A stretch of 64,000 nt of DNA from Chryseobacterium sp. FH2. Lineage in GTDB: Bacteria; Bacteroidota; Bacteroidia; Flavobacteriales; Weeksellaceae. Position 1 is the stretch's first letter. Every line of letters begins with the position of its first letter. The notes beneath the pieces are model-generated. The model saw only the letters and a list, made by a program, of their open reading frames with translations. It did no database searches and was not told where the DNA came from. Shown piece by piece: positions 35,086 through 42,833 of this stretch. The DNA is taken from NCBI RefSeq assembly GCF_001045455.1, contig NZ_LFNE01000013.1:1-64000 (forward strand), given 5' to 3'. A program made the position numbers and the translations under genes.

Positions 35086-36309
35086 ATGATTATGGAAAAT
35101 TCAAGGAAAAAAGCTGCGATGAGCTTTATATTTATTACGCTGTTGATTGATATTACGGGATGGGGAATCATCATTCCGGTGGTTCCGAAGCTTATTGAGG
35201 AGCTTATTCATGCGGATATAAGTGAAGCTGCAAAATATGGTGGCTGGTTGGGTTTTGCGTATGCCTTTACTCAGTTTATATTCTCACCTGTAGTGGGAAA
35301 CCTGAGTGATAAATTTGGGAGAAGACCTATTATTTTAATTTCACTTTTCGGCTTTGCAGTAGATTATATATTTCTGGCATTAGCCCCATCAATTTGGTGG
35401 CTGTTTTTAGGACGAATTATTGCAGGAATTACAGGAGCAAGTGTCACAACAGCGAGTGCCTATATTGCGGATATTTCAACGGACGAAGACAGAGCGAAAA
35501 ATTTTGGCTTAATTGGCGCTGCCTTCGGGCTTGGCTTTATCATCGGGCCTGTTTTAGGCGGAGTTTTAGGACATTATGGAGCAAGAGTTCCTTTTTATGC
35601 TGCTGCCGGATTGTGCTTGTTGAATTTTCTGTATGGATATTTTATTCTTCCTGAAAGTTTAGATAAGGACAAAAGAAGAGAGTTTAGCTGGAAACGTGCA
35701 AATCCTGTGGGCTCATTCAAATTTTTAGGAAAGCATCCTGAAATTTCCGGATTAATTGTTTCGCTTATTTTAATATATATTGCGGGACATGCTGTACAAA
35801 GTAACTGGAGTTTTTTCACGATGTATAAATTCAACTGGAATGAAAGGATGGTAGGGATTTCTTTGGGAGTTGTAGGCTTATTGGTTGGATTGGTTCAGGG
35901 TGTGCTGATAAGGTGGACAACTCCAAAGTTGGGTGAGCAAAAAAGTATTTATTATGGTCTAGCTCTTTATGCTATCGGGATGTTGTTATTTGCCTTTGCT
36001 ACGGAAGGATGGATGATGTTTGCATTTTTGGTTCCTTACTGTTTAGGCGGGATTTGCGGACCGGCTCTTCAGTCGGTCATTACGAAAAGTGTTCCTTCAA
36101 ATGAGCAGGGTGAGCTCCAGGGTGCCTTGACCAGTTTAATGAGTGCAACCTCAATTATCGGACCTCCAATGATGACAAACTTGTTCTATTTTTTTACGCA
36201 TGACGAGGCTCCGTTCAAGTTTTCAGGAGCACCATTCTTTTTAGCATTTATTTTAATGGCAATAAGCGTGGTTATTACTTATATCAATTTTCAAAAAGAA
36301 AGACGTTAA
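35086..36309 (+). CDS. MFS transporter, TCR/Tet (TetA-like) family
   Basis: 407 residues (405 if the in-frame ATG at 35092 is used). Twelve transmembrane helices. The TetA-type drug/H+ antiporter signature is visible as WGIIIPVVPKLIEEL in helix 1, motif A GNLSDKFGRRPIILIS and motif C-like GPVLGGVLGHYGARVPF. In this family many chromosomal members are not resistance genes, so export of a drug or metabolite is possible but no substrate is claimed. It is flanked by terminators on both sides and is a single-gene unit. Confidence 0.88.
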   Translation: MIMENSRKKAAMSFIFITLLIDITGWGIIIPVVPKLIEELIHADISEAAKYGGWLGFAYAFTQFIFSPVVGNLSDKFGRRPIILISLFGFAVDYIFLALAPSIWWLFLGRIIAGITGASVTTASAYIADISTDEDRAKNFGLIGAAFGLGFIIGPVLGGVLGHYGARVPFYAAAGLCLLNFLYGYFILPESLDKDKRREFSWKRANPVGSFKFLGKHPEISGLIVSLILIYIAGHAVQSNWSFFTMYKFNWNERMVGISLGVVGLLVGLVQGVLIRWTTPKLGEQKSIYYGLALYAIGMLLFAFATEGWMMFAFLVPYCLGGICGPALQSVITKSVPSNEQGELQGALTSLMSATSIIGPPMMTNLFYFFTHDEAPFKFSGAPFFLAFILMAISVVITYINFQKERR

Positions 36310-36328
36310 GGAATAAAAACTAAAATAT

Positions 36329-36361
36329 AAAACGGGAAATCATAATTTGATTTCCCGTTTT
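36329..36361. terminator. Terminator between the MFS gene and the 36387 lipoprotein
   Basis: AAAACGGGAAATCA (36329-36342) pairs with TGATTTCCCGTTTT (36348-36361). The genes converge here and the stem can work in both directions. Confidence 0.82.
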
Positions 36362-36386
36362 GCATTGCGTATGAAAAAAAGAAGTA

Positions 36387-37328
36387 TTATGGATAAAGTG
36401 ATTTTGTTCCATTGCTCACGATATTGCTTCCCAGTCCAGAGAATGATACCGAAAAATTACTTGAGTTAAAGCTTAAAGAACCTGTAGGCGTGCAAAGTCC
36501 GAGAGCATATCTGCACTGTCCGTAAGCTCCCGTTTTTTTGGTCACCTTACTTTCGCTTTTTGCTTTTCCTAGACTGATGCTTCCCCAATCGCTTACATCT
36601 ACATTGGAAACTGTGGAACCTGAGTAGTAAATGGTAATTTTATAACCGATTTCTCCTCTTTTAGAGCCCCAAAGCCAGTTGGCTGTCCACCATTGTTTGT
36701 ACCATTTTGAAGAAACTTTTGACTGTGCGTCTGAAGTTTCGGCATTTCCTCTTTGATCCATCATTATCAATCCGCCGAGAATATTGTCCCAGATAATCCC
36801 CGAATCATTATAAAAACAAAGTGAAGTAAATTTTTCACCTTTATTGTCCCATGAAATTTCAATTACGTTTGAATCAACTGTAATTTCTTTTCCAAATAAA
36901 TTTTTCAGTTCGGTTTGAGCGATATTCAGTTCCTCTCCCGAATTTAAGCTCTGTATTTTTCCGATTTTTACAGTTTCTGGCTCTACAATATTTCCGGCCG
37001 CTATAAAATTATCTTTTTGCGAAATTAAGTTCTGAGATATTTCAAGGCCTTTTGATGTTGAAATTTTACCTAAAACAGTTATTCCCGTAATCTGTAATTC
37101 ATTTTTTAAATGCTTTTCAAGATTAATTTTTGAAGTATTGATTTGGGATTGGACAATTTCAGGCAGGGCTTGGCCAGAAAGGATGATTTCATTCTTTAAA
37201 TCTGCAACCGTCACTTTTTGGTAAACTGTTTCCTGTGACTGGATTTCACTGTCTTCATTTCGGCAGCTATTAAGCATTAACACTGATAGTACAGCAAAAA
37301 TCTTACATGTGTTTAGTAATTTTTTCAT
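36387..37328 (-). CDS. Lipoprotein of unknown function with a Trp-rich patch
   Basis: 313 residues from ATG 37328 (MKKLLNTCKIFAVL); an earlier in-frame start at 37391 would put 21 extra residues before the signal peptide. The lipobox is MLNSC, followed by RNEDSE. The middle is helical and polar. Around residue 220 there is an unusual aromatic patch (KWYKQWWTANWLWGSK), then a Ser/Gly-rich beta region with two cysteines (GQCRYALGLC). I recognise no domain. The aromatic patch suggests carbohydrate or membrane contact, which is speculation. A terminator follows. Confidence 0.65.
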   Translation of the reverse strand: MKKLLNTCKIFAVLSVLMLNSCRNEDSEIQSQETVYQKVTVADLKNEIILSGQALPEIVQSQINTSKINLEKHLKNELQITGITVLGKISTSKGLEISQNLISQKDNFIAAGNIVEPETVKIGKIQSLNSGEELNIAQTELKNLFGKEITVDSNVIEISWDNKGEKFTSLCFYNDSGIIWDNILGGLIMMDQRGNAETSDAQSKVSSKWYKQWWTANWLWGSKRGEIGYKITIYYSGSTVSNVDVSDWGSISLGKAKSESKVTKKTGAYGQCRYALGLCTPTGSLSFNSSNFSVSFSGLGSNIVSNGTKSLYP

Positions 37329-37605
37329 AGTTAAATATTTGAATGGTTTGTCTTCTAAAAATAATAAAATTTTTAATATAAATCTATTCAATGTGAATTA
37401 ATTATTTGTAATATTGAAAAAATGAACAGAAAAAACAGAAGAAGATATCAAGATTGCCATTAAACAGAGAATGGATAAGGATTTCTGAATATTACAAGCA
37501 GTAGATTCTTTTAAACTTCAAGACTTAAAACCAATGCCATATTTTATATTTCTTAAAATTTGTTTAAAATATTACAGAATTGCATAACATATGTATAATG
37601 TTTCG

Positions 37606-37613
37606 TAATTTTG
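37606..37613 (+). promoter_or_regulatory. -7 box TAATTTTG, 4 nt before the tatA ATG
   Basis: An exact TAnnTTTG match ending 4 nt before ATG 37618, with a TTG at 37580-37582 that is 23 nt upstream of the box (a little long). It would make the tatA operon mRNA leaderless. Confidence 0.5.
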
Positions 37614-37617
37614 CGGA

Positions 37618-37953
37618 ATGGAATTAAGCATTGGAGAAATGGCACTGATTGCTGTGGCAATCGTTGTATTATTCGGACCGGATAAACTTCCACAAATTGC
37701 ACGTGATCTTGGAGCAGGTGTGAGAAAAATGCGTGGTGCAGTAGAAGACATCAAAACAGAAATCATGAAAGAGACGGATAATCCTGTTTCCGAAATTAAG
37801 CGTGAGATTGAAAAGGTGAAAGATGCTGCGAAAGATTTCAATCCGATGAAAGATATTGAAAAAGATATTATTACAGAGCCGAAAACATCTAATGATCCTC
37901 CAAAACCTAAACCTGTAGATGACGATACCTACGAAGGACCAGTAAGCCGATAA
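37618..37953 (+). CDS. tatA: Twin-arginine translocase TatA/TatB-like protein
   Basis: 111 residues. An N-terminal helix (IGEMALIAVAIVVLFG) is followed by the TatA/B hinge motif FGPDKLPQIARDLGAGVRKM, an amphipathic helix and a charged tail (EPKTSNDPPKPKPVDDD). It forms the pore-building part of the Tat system that exports folded proteins. The Phe-Gly-Pro motif fits either TatA or TatB, so the exact class is not certain. tatC is not in the window. It is the first gene of a tight four-gene operon with PAP2, TPR and trmL genes (2-bp gap to the next). Confidence 0.88.
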   Translation: MELSIGEMALIAVAIVVLFGPDKLPQIARDLGAGVRKMRGAVEDIKTEIMKETDNPVSEIKREIEKVKDAAKDFNPMKDIEKDIITEPKTSNDPPKPKPVDDDTYEGPVSR

Positions 37954-37955
37954 AA

Positions 37956-38522
37956 ATGGACGAAATTATTCAGGAAGATAAAAAGGTTTTCTTATTTCTT
38001 AACAATTTAGGAGACACATCTTTTGATCAGCTTTGGATGCTTATTTCCAGCACATGGATTTGGGTTCCGCTTTATATTATCTTCTGTTACTTTTTATTCA
38101 AGAACTATAAGCTAAGATCTTTAGTTTTCATATTGATATTCATTGCGATTGGTGTTACTGTTTCAGACCAGCTTGCAAGTGTTTTTAAATATGGTGTGGC
38201 AAGATTACGGCCTTGTCATGATCCTGCCTTAGAGCATCATATGCGAATTGTGAAATGTGGGGGGCAGTTTGGTTTTTACTCTGCTCATGCTTCTAATACG
38301 TTCTTTTTAGCTGCCTATTTAAGTATTTTGTTAAAAAAGAAACTTAAATGGTTTCCTTATGCTATATTTGTGTGGGCTGTAGTGGTTTCTTATAGCCGAA
38401 TATATTTAGGAGTGCATTTCCCGATAGATATTTTGGTGGGGGCGTTTGTTGGTACTTTATTGGGTGTTATTTTTGGTGCACTCGCAAAAAAAGTTATCAA
38501 TAAACAAAATATTACTTCATGA
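37956..38522 (+). CDS. PAP2-family lipid phosphatase
   Basis: 188 residues, about five transmembrane helices. The three PAP2 motifs are present: KYGVARLRP (KX6RP), YSAHASN (the PSGH motif reads SAHA) and SRIYLGVHFPIDIL (SRX5HX3D) with the catalytic His. Such enzymes dephosphorylate undecaprenyl pyrophosphate, phosphatidylglycerophosphate or lipid A; which one is unknown. Cysteines in PCHDP and VKCGG lie in the periplasmic loop. It begins 2 bp after tatA and overlaps the TPR gene by 4 bp (ATGA). Confidence 0.9.
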   Translation: MDEIIQEDKKVFLFLNNLGDTSFDQLWMLISSTWIWVPLYIIFCYFLFKNYKLRSLVFILIFIAIGVTVSDQLASVFKYGVARLRPCHDPALEHHMRIVKCGGQFGFYSAHASNTFFLAAYLSILLKKKLKWFPYAIFVWAVVVSYSRIYLGVHFPIDILVGAFVGTLLGVIFGALAKKVINKQNITS

Positions 38523-39337
38523 AAAAACAATTATTATTTTTAGCTTTCGGGCTTACTTCATTGAATTTTTATGCTCAGGATGCAAAAATTGCAGAAGATT
38601 GTTTCAAAAAGGCAGATTACAAATGTGCGGAAGAACAATATTCAAAATTAGCAGAGAAAGAGCAGATTCAAAAATTTCAGTCGGATTATTACAATAATCT
38701 CGGAACTTCTCAGAGAAGATTAGGTAAAACGGATTTAGCTTTTAAATCTTATGAATCTGCTTTAAAATCAAATCCCATGTCAGCTTCCGTATATGCCAAT
38801 TTAGCATCATTACACAGCCAGAAAGGAAACAAAGCAAAAGCGCTGGAATATATTGCCAAAGGTCTCCAGATAGATCCAGAGAATGTAGATATGTATCTTA
38901 CGCGCTCTAAGATTTATGACAGTCAGGGAAAGAAAGATTTAGCAGTAAAAGATTTAGATCAGATTTTAAGTTTTGCTTCAGATAATATTTTTGCTAAAAC
39001 AGGTCTGGCGAATCTTAAAAAGAATAATGGTGATTTGGAAGGTGCTTTAAAAGACTATAATCAACTGATTTCCGATAAACCGGAATCTTTATTGTACAAC
39101 GGAAGAGCCGATGTTTATCTTAAAATGAAAAAATCAAAAGAAGCGCTTGTTGACGTGAATAAAGCAATTTCAATTGATCCTAAATTTGCACAGTCCTATC
39201 TTACAAAAGCATTGATTTTGTTTGATACGGCAAAGCCAAAGGAAGCTTGTACCAATCTTGATAAAGCTGTAGCTTTAGGCTATGAAAAAGCTGTTCTTGC
39301 AGATTATTACACAAAATGTACGTCACCCGCAAAATAA
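38519..39337 (+). CDS. Secreted TPR-repeat protein
   Basis: 272 residues with a signal peptide (LLFLAFGLTSLNFYAQ). At least five tetratricopeptide repeats follow, for example YYNNLGTSQRRLGKTDLAFK, ASVYANLASLHSQKGN, VDMYLTRSKIYDSQGKKD and AQSYLTKALILFDTAKPK. TPR domains bind other proteins; here in the periplasm. The start overlaps the PAP2 stop (ATGA), indicating translational coupling. Its partner is unknown. Confidence 0.85.
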   Translation: MKKQLLFLAFGLTSLNFYAQDAKIAEDCFKKADYKCAEEQYSKLAEKEQIQKFQSDYYNNLGTSQRRLGKTDLAFKSYESALKSNPMSASVYANLASLHSQKGNKAKALEYIAKGLQIDPENVDMYLTRSKIYDSQGKKDLAVKDLDQILSFASDNIFAKTGLANLKKNNGDLEGALKDYNQLISDKPESLLYNGRADVYLKMKKSKEALVDVNKAISIDPKFAQSYLTKALILFDTAKPKEACTNLDKAVALGYEKAVLADYYTKCTSPAK

Positions 39338-39370
39338 ATAAGTAAAGAATATTATTGATAGATTTTATAC

Positions 39371-39826
39371 ATGCTAAACATTGTTCTTGTAGAGCCTGAA
39401 ATACCAAACAATACCGGTAATATCGGAAGATTATGCGTGGGTACGGAAAGTAAATTACATTTAATTCATCCTTTTGGATTTGTAATTAGCGATAAAAATC
39501 TAAAACGGTCAGGATTAGATTATTGGGTGCATCTTGATGTTACTGAATATGCTGATGTTGAAGAATGGATACAAAATATTCCGGATTTATCCCGTGTTTT
39601 TCTGATGAGTTCACATGCTGAAAAATCCTATTTGGAGACTGATTTTAAGGATGGAGACTGGCTGGTTTTTGGGAAGGAAAGTATTGGCTTGAGTAAAGAA
39701 GTTCTGGAACGTTTTGAAAACCATTTGACAATTCCCATGTCAAAATTAATCCGGAGTTTTAATATTGCCAACTCTGTTGCTTTTGTGGTTGGTGAGGCAA
39801 AAAGACAGATTAATTTGAAAGTTTAA
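39371..39826 (+). CDS. trmL: tRNA (cytidine/uridine-34 2'-O)-methyltransferase TrmL
   Basis: 151 residues. SPOUT-family methyltransferase that methylates the ribose of nucleotide 34 in tRNA-Leu (family knowledge). Family blocks are MLNIVLVEPEIPNNTGNIGRLC at the N-terminus, LVFGKESIGLSKEVL (SAM-binding knot) and IPMSKLIRSFNIANSVAFV. Length equals the E. coli protein (157). It ends in TAA at 39824-39826, overlapping the stop of the convergent rlmH. Last gene of the tatA operon. Confidence 0.94.
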   Translation: MLNIVLVEPEIPNNTGNIGRLCVGTESKLHLIHPFGFVISDKNLKRSGLDYWVHLDVTEYADVEEWIQNIPDLSRVFLMSSHAEKSYLETDFKDGDWLVFGKESIGLSKEVLERFENHLTIPMSKLIRSFNIANSVAFVVGEAKRQINLKV

Positions 39827-40296
39827 TCATTATGATAAGGCTTCCCCTGTAAAATCTGATCCGCGCGATACAACTGTTCAACGATAAATAACCGAATCAT
39901 TTGGTGGGTAAATGTCATTTTAGATAATGACATTTTTTCGTTTGCTCTTGAATAGATTTCTTCTGAAAAACCATACGCTCCGCCAATCAGGATATGAATT
40001 TTTTTTACGGAAGAATTCATCCAGTTGTCTATTTTTTGAGCAAATTCTCGACTTGTAAACTGTTTTCCTTTTTCATCAAGAATCACAACCCATTCATTTT
40101 TATCGATATGGTTTGAAAATAATTTTGCTTCTTCTTTTTTCAGAAGGTCGGGTGAAAGATTTTTAGCATTTTTCACATCTGGAATTTCAATTATTTCAAA
40201 ATTCCAGTGTTTTGGAAGACGTTTTAAATAATAGTTGATTAAAGAAGTGATTTCCTTATCATCTGTTTTACCAATACAAAGTAAATTAATCTGCAT
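39823..40296 (-). CDS. rlmH: 23S rRNA (pseudouridine-1915-N3)-methyltransferase RlmH
   Basis: 157 residues. SPOUT methyltransferase of helix 69 in 70S ribosomes. Motifs are NLLCIGKTDDKEI at the start, LDEKGKQFTSREFAQ, the SAM-binding LIGGAYGFSEEIY and the C-terminal THQMIRLFIVEQLYRADQI plus LQGKPYHND. The length is the family standard (155). Its TAA stop shares the TTAA at 39823-39826 with the convergent trmL gene, leaving no room for a terminator between them. Confidence 0.95.
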   Translation of the reverse strand: MQINLLCIGKTDDKEITSLINYYLKRLPKHWNFEIIEIPDVKNAKNLSPDLLKKEEAKLFSNHIDKNEWVVILDEKGKQFTSREFAQKIDNWMNSSVKKIHILIGGAYGFSEEIYSRANEKMSLSKMTFTHQMIRLFIVEQLYRADQILQGKPYHND

Positions 40297-40395
40297 TTCT
40301 ACCTTTAAATTATTTTAATGCAAAGATATTCATAAAATTAAAGAATGTCATACTCTATGGGATTTTAAGAATAATATTAAGTTTAAAAAAATCAG

Positions 40396-40403
40396 TACTT
40401 TTG
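40396..40403 (+). promoter_or_regulatory. -7 box TACTTTTG before the DUF4421 gene
   Basis: An exact TAnnTTTG match 13 nt before ATG 40417. The short leader contains AGGAG (40406-40410), one of the few clear Shine-Dalgarno-like sequences in this window. Confidence 0.45.
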
Positions 40404-40416
40404 TAGGAGCACCGAT

Positions 40417-41442
40417 ATGATGAAAGCAACATTATATTTTACCTTTTTATGTTTTCCATTAATTTCCTTTTCCCAAGAGATGAAAGAAGAGGAAATCAAA
40501 AAATATGTAGAAGAGGATAAAAACAGAATATCGGTTGTAGCCGGGCTCAGTTATCTCAGTGATTCTTTTGGTTTGCTTTATGAAAATAAAGTATTTCGTT
40601 TAAGACCCAATGATGCTTTTTACACAGAATTTTTTCTAAGATATCGATGGTTGGATGTAAGTTTTTCTTTTGCTCCAAAGCTTACAAAAATCAATAATGA
40701 TGATGCTGAAAAAGGTAAATCAAAATATTTCAACGTAGGTTTTAGTTTTTTCGTAACACCAAAAATCAGGCAGAATATCTATTTTAGCGATGTGAGCGGT
40801 TTATATTTTCAGGATACCAAAGAGTTGATGAAATTACTTTATGGCCAGGATTACAATGAAGAAGGGTATTTACAGTTTCCTGATGCAAAATATCGATCAT
40901 TTAAGGGAGAAACAAGTTATCTGTGGTTGGGAAATAAAGCGGATTACAGGAGCTTTACCAATATGACTTATAAGCCGCTAAAAGATGTTTTTGTGGTAAG
41001 TACAGGCTTATTTTATCAATATAATATCCTGAGCGGCTTAGACAAAACAATTTATCAGGGCGATATTTTTAATGAAACTGAAGAAGATTCTAAAACCAAA
41101 GATTTTAGGATTGCTATGAGATCGGGTGGCGGGATACAGAAAATGATTAAAAAAAATTGGTATACAATTGTGGAAATTTATCCCGAGATTTATTATTCAA
41201 AACTATTGAATGAAAATTTTCATGAGTTTAATATCGGGCTTTATTCTAATGCAAGGATAGGTTATGATAACGGGAAATGGTTTTTCGGTGGGGGGACTCA
41301 GCTTAATTGGGTAAACAGCTCGGATGAGAACTTTTATTCAACCACCCAATGGCTGTTCAGAATAGGTTTAGGATTTAGGTTCGGTGCTCCGAAGTTTGTG
41401 AATAAAAGTTTTGATGCAGTAGATAACACTTTAAAATTTTAA
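40417..41442 (+). CDS. DUF4421-family outer-membrane beta-barrel protein
   Basis: 341 residues with a signal peptide (FTFLCFPLISFSQ). The rest is made of alternating beta strands with aromatic ends (FFLRYRWLDVSFSFAPKL, YFNVGFSFFVTPKIRQ, WLFRIGLGFRFGAPKF), typical of an outer-membrane barrel. I recall this pattern as DUF4421, not verified. The next gene starts 16 bp downstream, so it is cotranscribed with a YihY membrane protein and a lipoprotein: an envelope operon of unknown job. Confidence 0.75.
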   Translation: MMKATLYFTFLCFPLISFSQEMKEEEIKKYVEEDKNRISVVAGLSYLSDSFGLLYENKVFRLRPNDAFYTEFFLRYRWLDVSFSFAPKLTKINNDDAEKGKSKYFNVGFSFFVTPKIRQNIYFSDVSGLYFQDTKELMKLLYGQDYNEEGYLQFPDAKYRSFKGETSYLWLGNKADYRSFTNMTYKPLKDVFVVSTGLFYQYNILSGLDKTIYQGDIFNETEEDSKTKDFRIAMRSGGGIQKMIKKNWYTIVEIYPEIYYSKLLNENFHEFNIGLYSNARIGYDNGKWFFGGGTQLNWVNSSDENFYSTTQWLFRIGLGFRFGAPKFVNKSFDAVDNTLKF

Positions 41443-41458
41443 CTAAAGAAGTAGAATA

Positions 41459-42475
41459 ATGCGTATAAAGATTCCCAGATTTGTTTTAAAAATTCAAGAA
41501 TTCTTTGATGATATCCATATTCCTGTTTTAGGGATATCGCTTTGGCAACTTTTTCAGATCTATATTTCCGGTATTTTTAAAGGAAAAATCGGGAGAAAAG
41601 CAGGAAGTATTTCATGGAGCTTCACATTAAGTTTGTTCCCGTTTCTTCTCTTTTTATTGTCGGTTATACCTTATATGCCTCATTATGATAAACTTCAATT
41701 CTATATTTTTGAAGTTTTGATTCATAATGTTTTTCCATCACACATGGAAACTGAAGTAAGAGGATATATTGAAAATAATATTATTCCTAATATGAAAGGA
41801 ATCAGTAATTTAACTATCATTCTTGCTTTGGTTTTTGCAACAAACGGAACGTTTTCTTTAATTAACGGTTTTAACGAAAATTCTGAGGAAAAACTCAGTG
41901 ATGTAAAGGAATTTATTCTTTCATTTTTTATAACAATAGGGTTTATAAGTATCGTGTTTTTAGCCCTTTTTGGGGTATATTATTCTGAGGTAGTTTTGAA
42001 GCTTTTTACCCCAACTTATGATATTTCGTGGTTGGTGAATAACTTGTCAAAAATTATTGGGTTTGTTTCTTTTCCTTTGTTTTATTTTATCCTTTTGGCT
42101 TTGTTTTATTGGCTGGGAACAGTGAAAATTACAAGATTCAGGCAGGCTGTTCCGGGGGCTGTTTTAACGACAATTTTATTTGTTGTAACTACTTATGGAT
42201 TTGCAATTTACGTAAAGGATGTAGCAAGATATAACGTTCTGTATGGCTCAATCGGAAGTATGATTTTATTAATGGTTTGGGTCAATGTAAATGTTTATCT
42301 GCTTCTTTTCGGAAATGAACTGAATATGGCTATCAGGAAGCTCAGGATAGAGAAATTATTGTCTGACGAACTTAAAAAAGAAGCAACAGGTTATCATGCT
42401 GCTACTTCTGAACCTAATTTAGAAAGTGATGAAGAACATAGACGAAAATTTTATAATGACGAGAAAAAAGATTAA
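41459..42475 (+). CDS. YihY/BrkB-family inner-membrane protein
   Basis: 338 residues with six transmembrane helices. Family features are GRKAGSISWSFTLSLFPFLLFLLSVIP near residue 50 (the KAG..S...FP pattern), PGAVLTTILFVVTTYGFAIYV and YGSIGSMILLMVWVNVNVYLLLFGNELN. Despite the old label virulence factor BrkB (formerly ribonuclease BN), members are membrane proteins of unsettled function. The last 19 bp overlap the following lipoprotein gene. Confidence 0.88.
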   Translation: MRIKIPRFVLKIQEFFDDIHIPVLGISLWQLFQIYISGIFKGKIGRKAGSISWSFTLSLFPFLLFLLSVIPYMPHYDKLQFYIFEVLIHNVFPSHMETEVRGYIENNIIPNMKGISNLTIILALVFATNGTFSLINGFNENSEEKLSDVKEFILSFFITIGFISIVFLALFGVYYSEVVLKLFTPTYDISWLVNNLSKIIGFVSFPLFYFILLALFYWLGTVKITRFRQAVPGAVLTTILFVVTTYGFAIYVKDVARYNVLYGSIGSMILLMVWVNVNVYLLLFGNELNMAIRKLRIEKLLSDELKKEATGYHAATSEPNLESDEEHRRKFYNDEKKD

Positions 42476-42833
42476 ATTTTTTACTTTGCTGATTGCCTTG
42501 ATTTCTTTCACGTCTTGTGATGAAATTAATCGAAATAGAGAAGAAAATAATTACGTTACACCTTACAAAGGAAAATGGGTAGGAAGCTATACAGGTGATC
42601 AAAGCGGGACACTTGTTTTAAATGTTGGTGAAAAAGGAGGTATTGAAGGTGTGAGAACATCAATGGAATTTCAGGAAACTTTTTATACGGCTATGCAGGG
42701 CGGTGGAAGTGGGGCGTTGTCTACAATGAGCCCTTCGCCATCTGGATTCATTTTATATGGAAGTTTAGAAACCAAGTCAGGCACATGGAAAATGGGTGCT
42801 TTAAAAGGAAATTGGGCCGTTGTGAAAAATTAA
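42456..42833 (+). CDS. Small lipoprotein of unknown function
   Basis: 125 residues from ATG 42456 (MTRKKIKFFTLLIALISFTSC); an upstream in-frame start at 42426 would lengthen the n-region unnaturally. The lipobox is SFTSC. The mature domain is a small beta-structure beginning YKGKWVGSYTGDQSGTLVLNV, which resembles lipocalin-like or META-type folds; it is rich in Gly and Ser at GGGSGALSTMS. Overlaps yihY by 20 bp and shares its TAA with the convergent nhaA (TTAA at 42830-42833). Confidence 0.7.
   Translation: MTRKKIKFFTLLIALISFTSCDEINRNREENNYVTPYKGKWVGSYTGDQSGTLVLNVGEKGGIEGVRTSMEFQETFYTAMQGGGSGALSTMSPSPSGFILYGSLETKSGTWKMGALKGNWAVVKN

Noticed and set aside
35086..36309. Acquired tetracycline resistance gene
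   Set aside because: It is TetA-like in family but embedded in core genes with the same base composition, and there is no TetR partner or mobile element.
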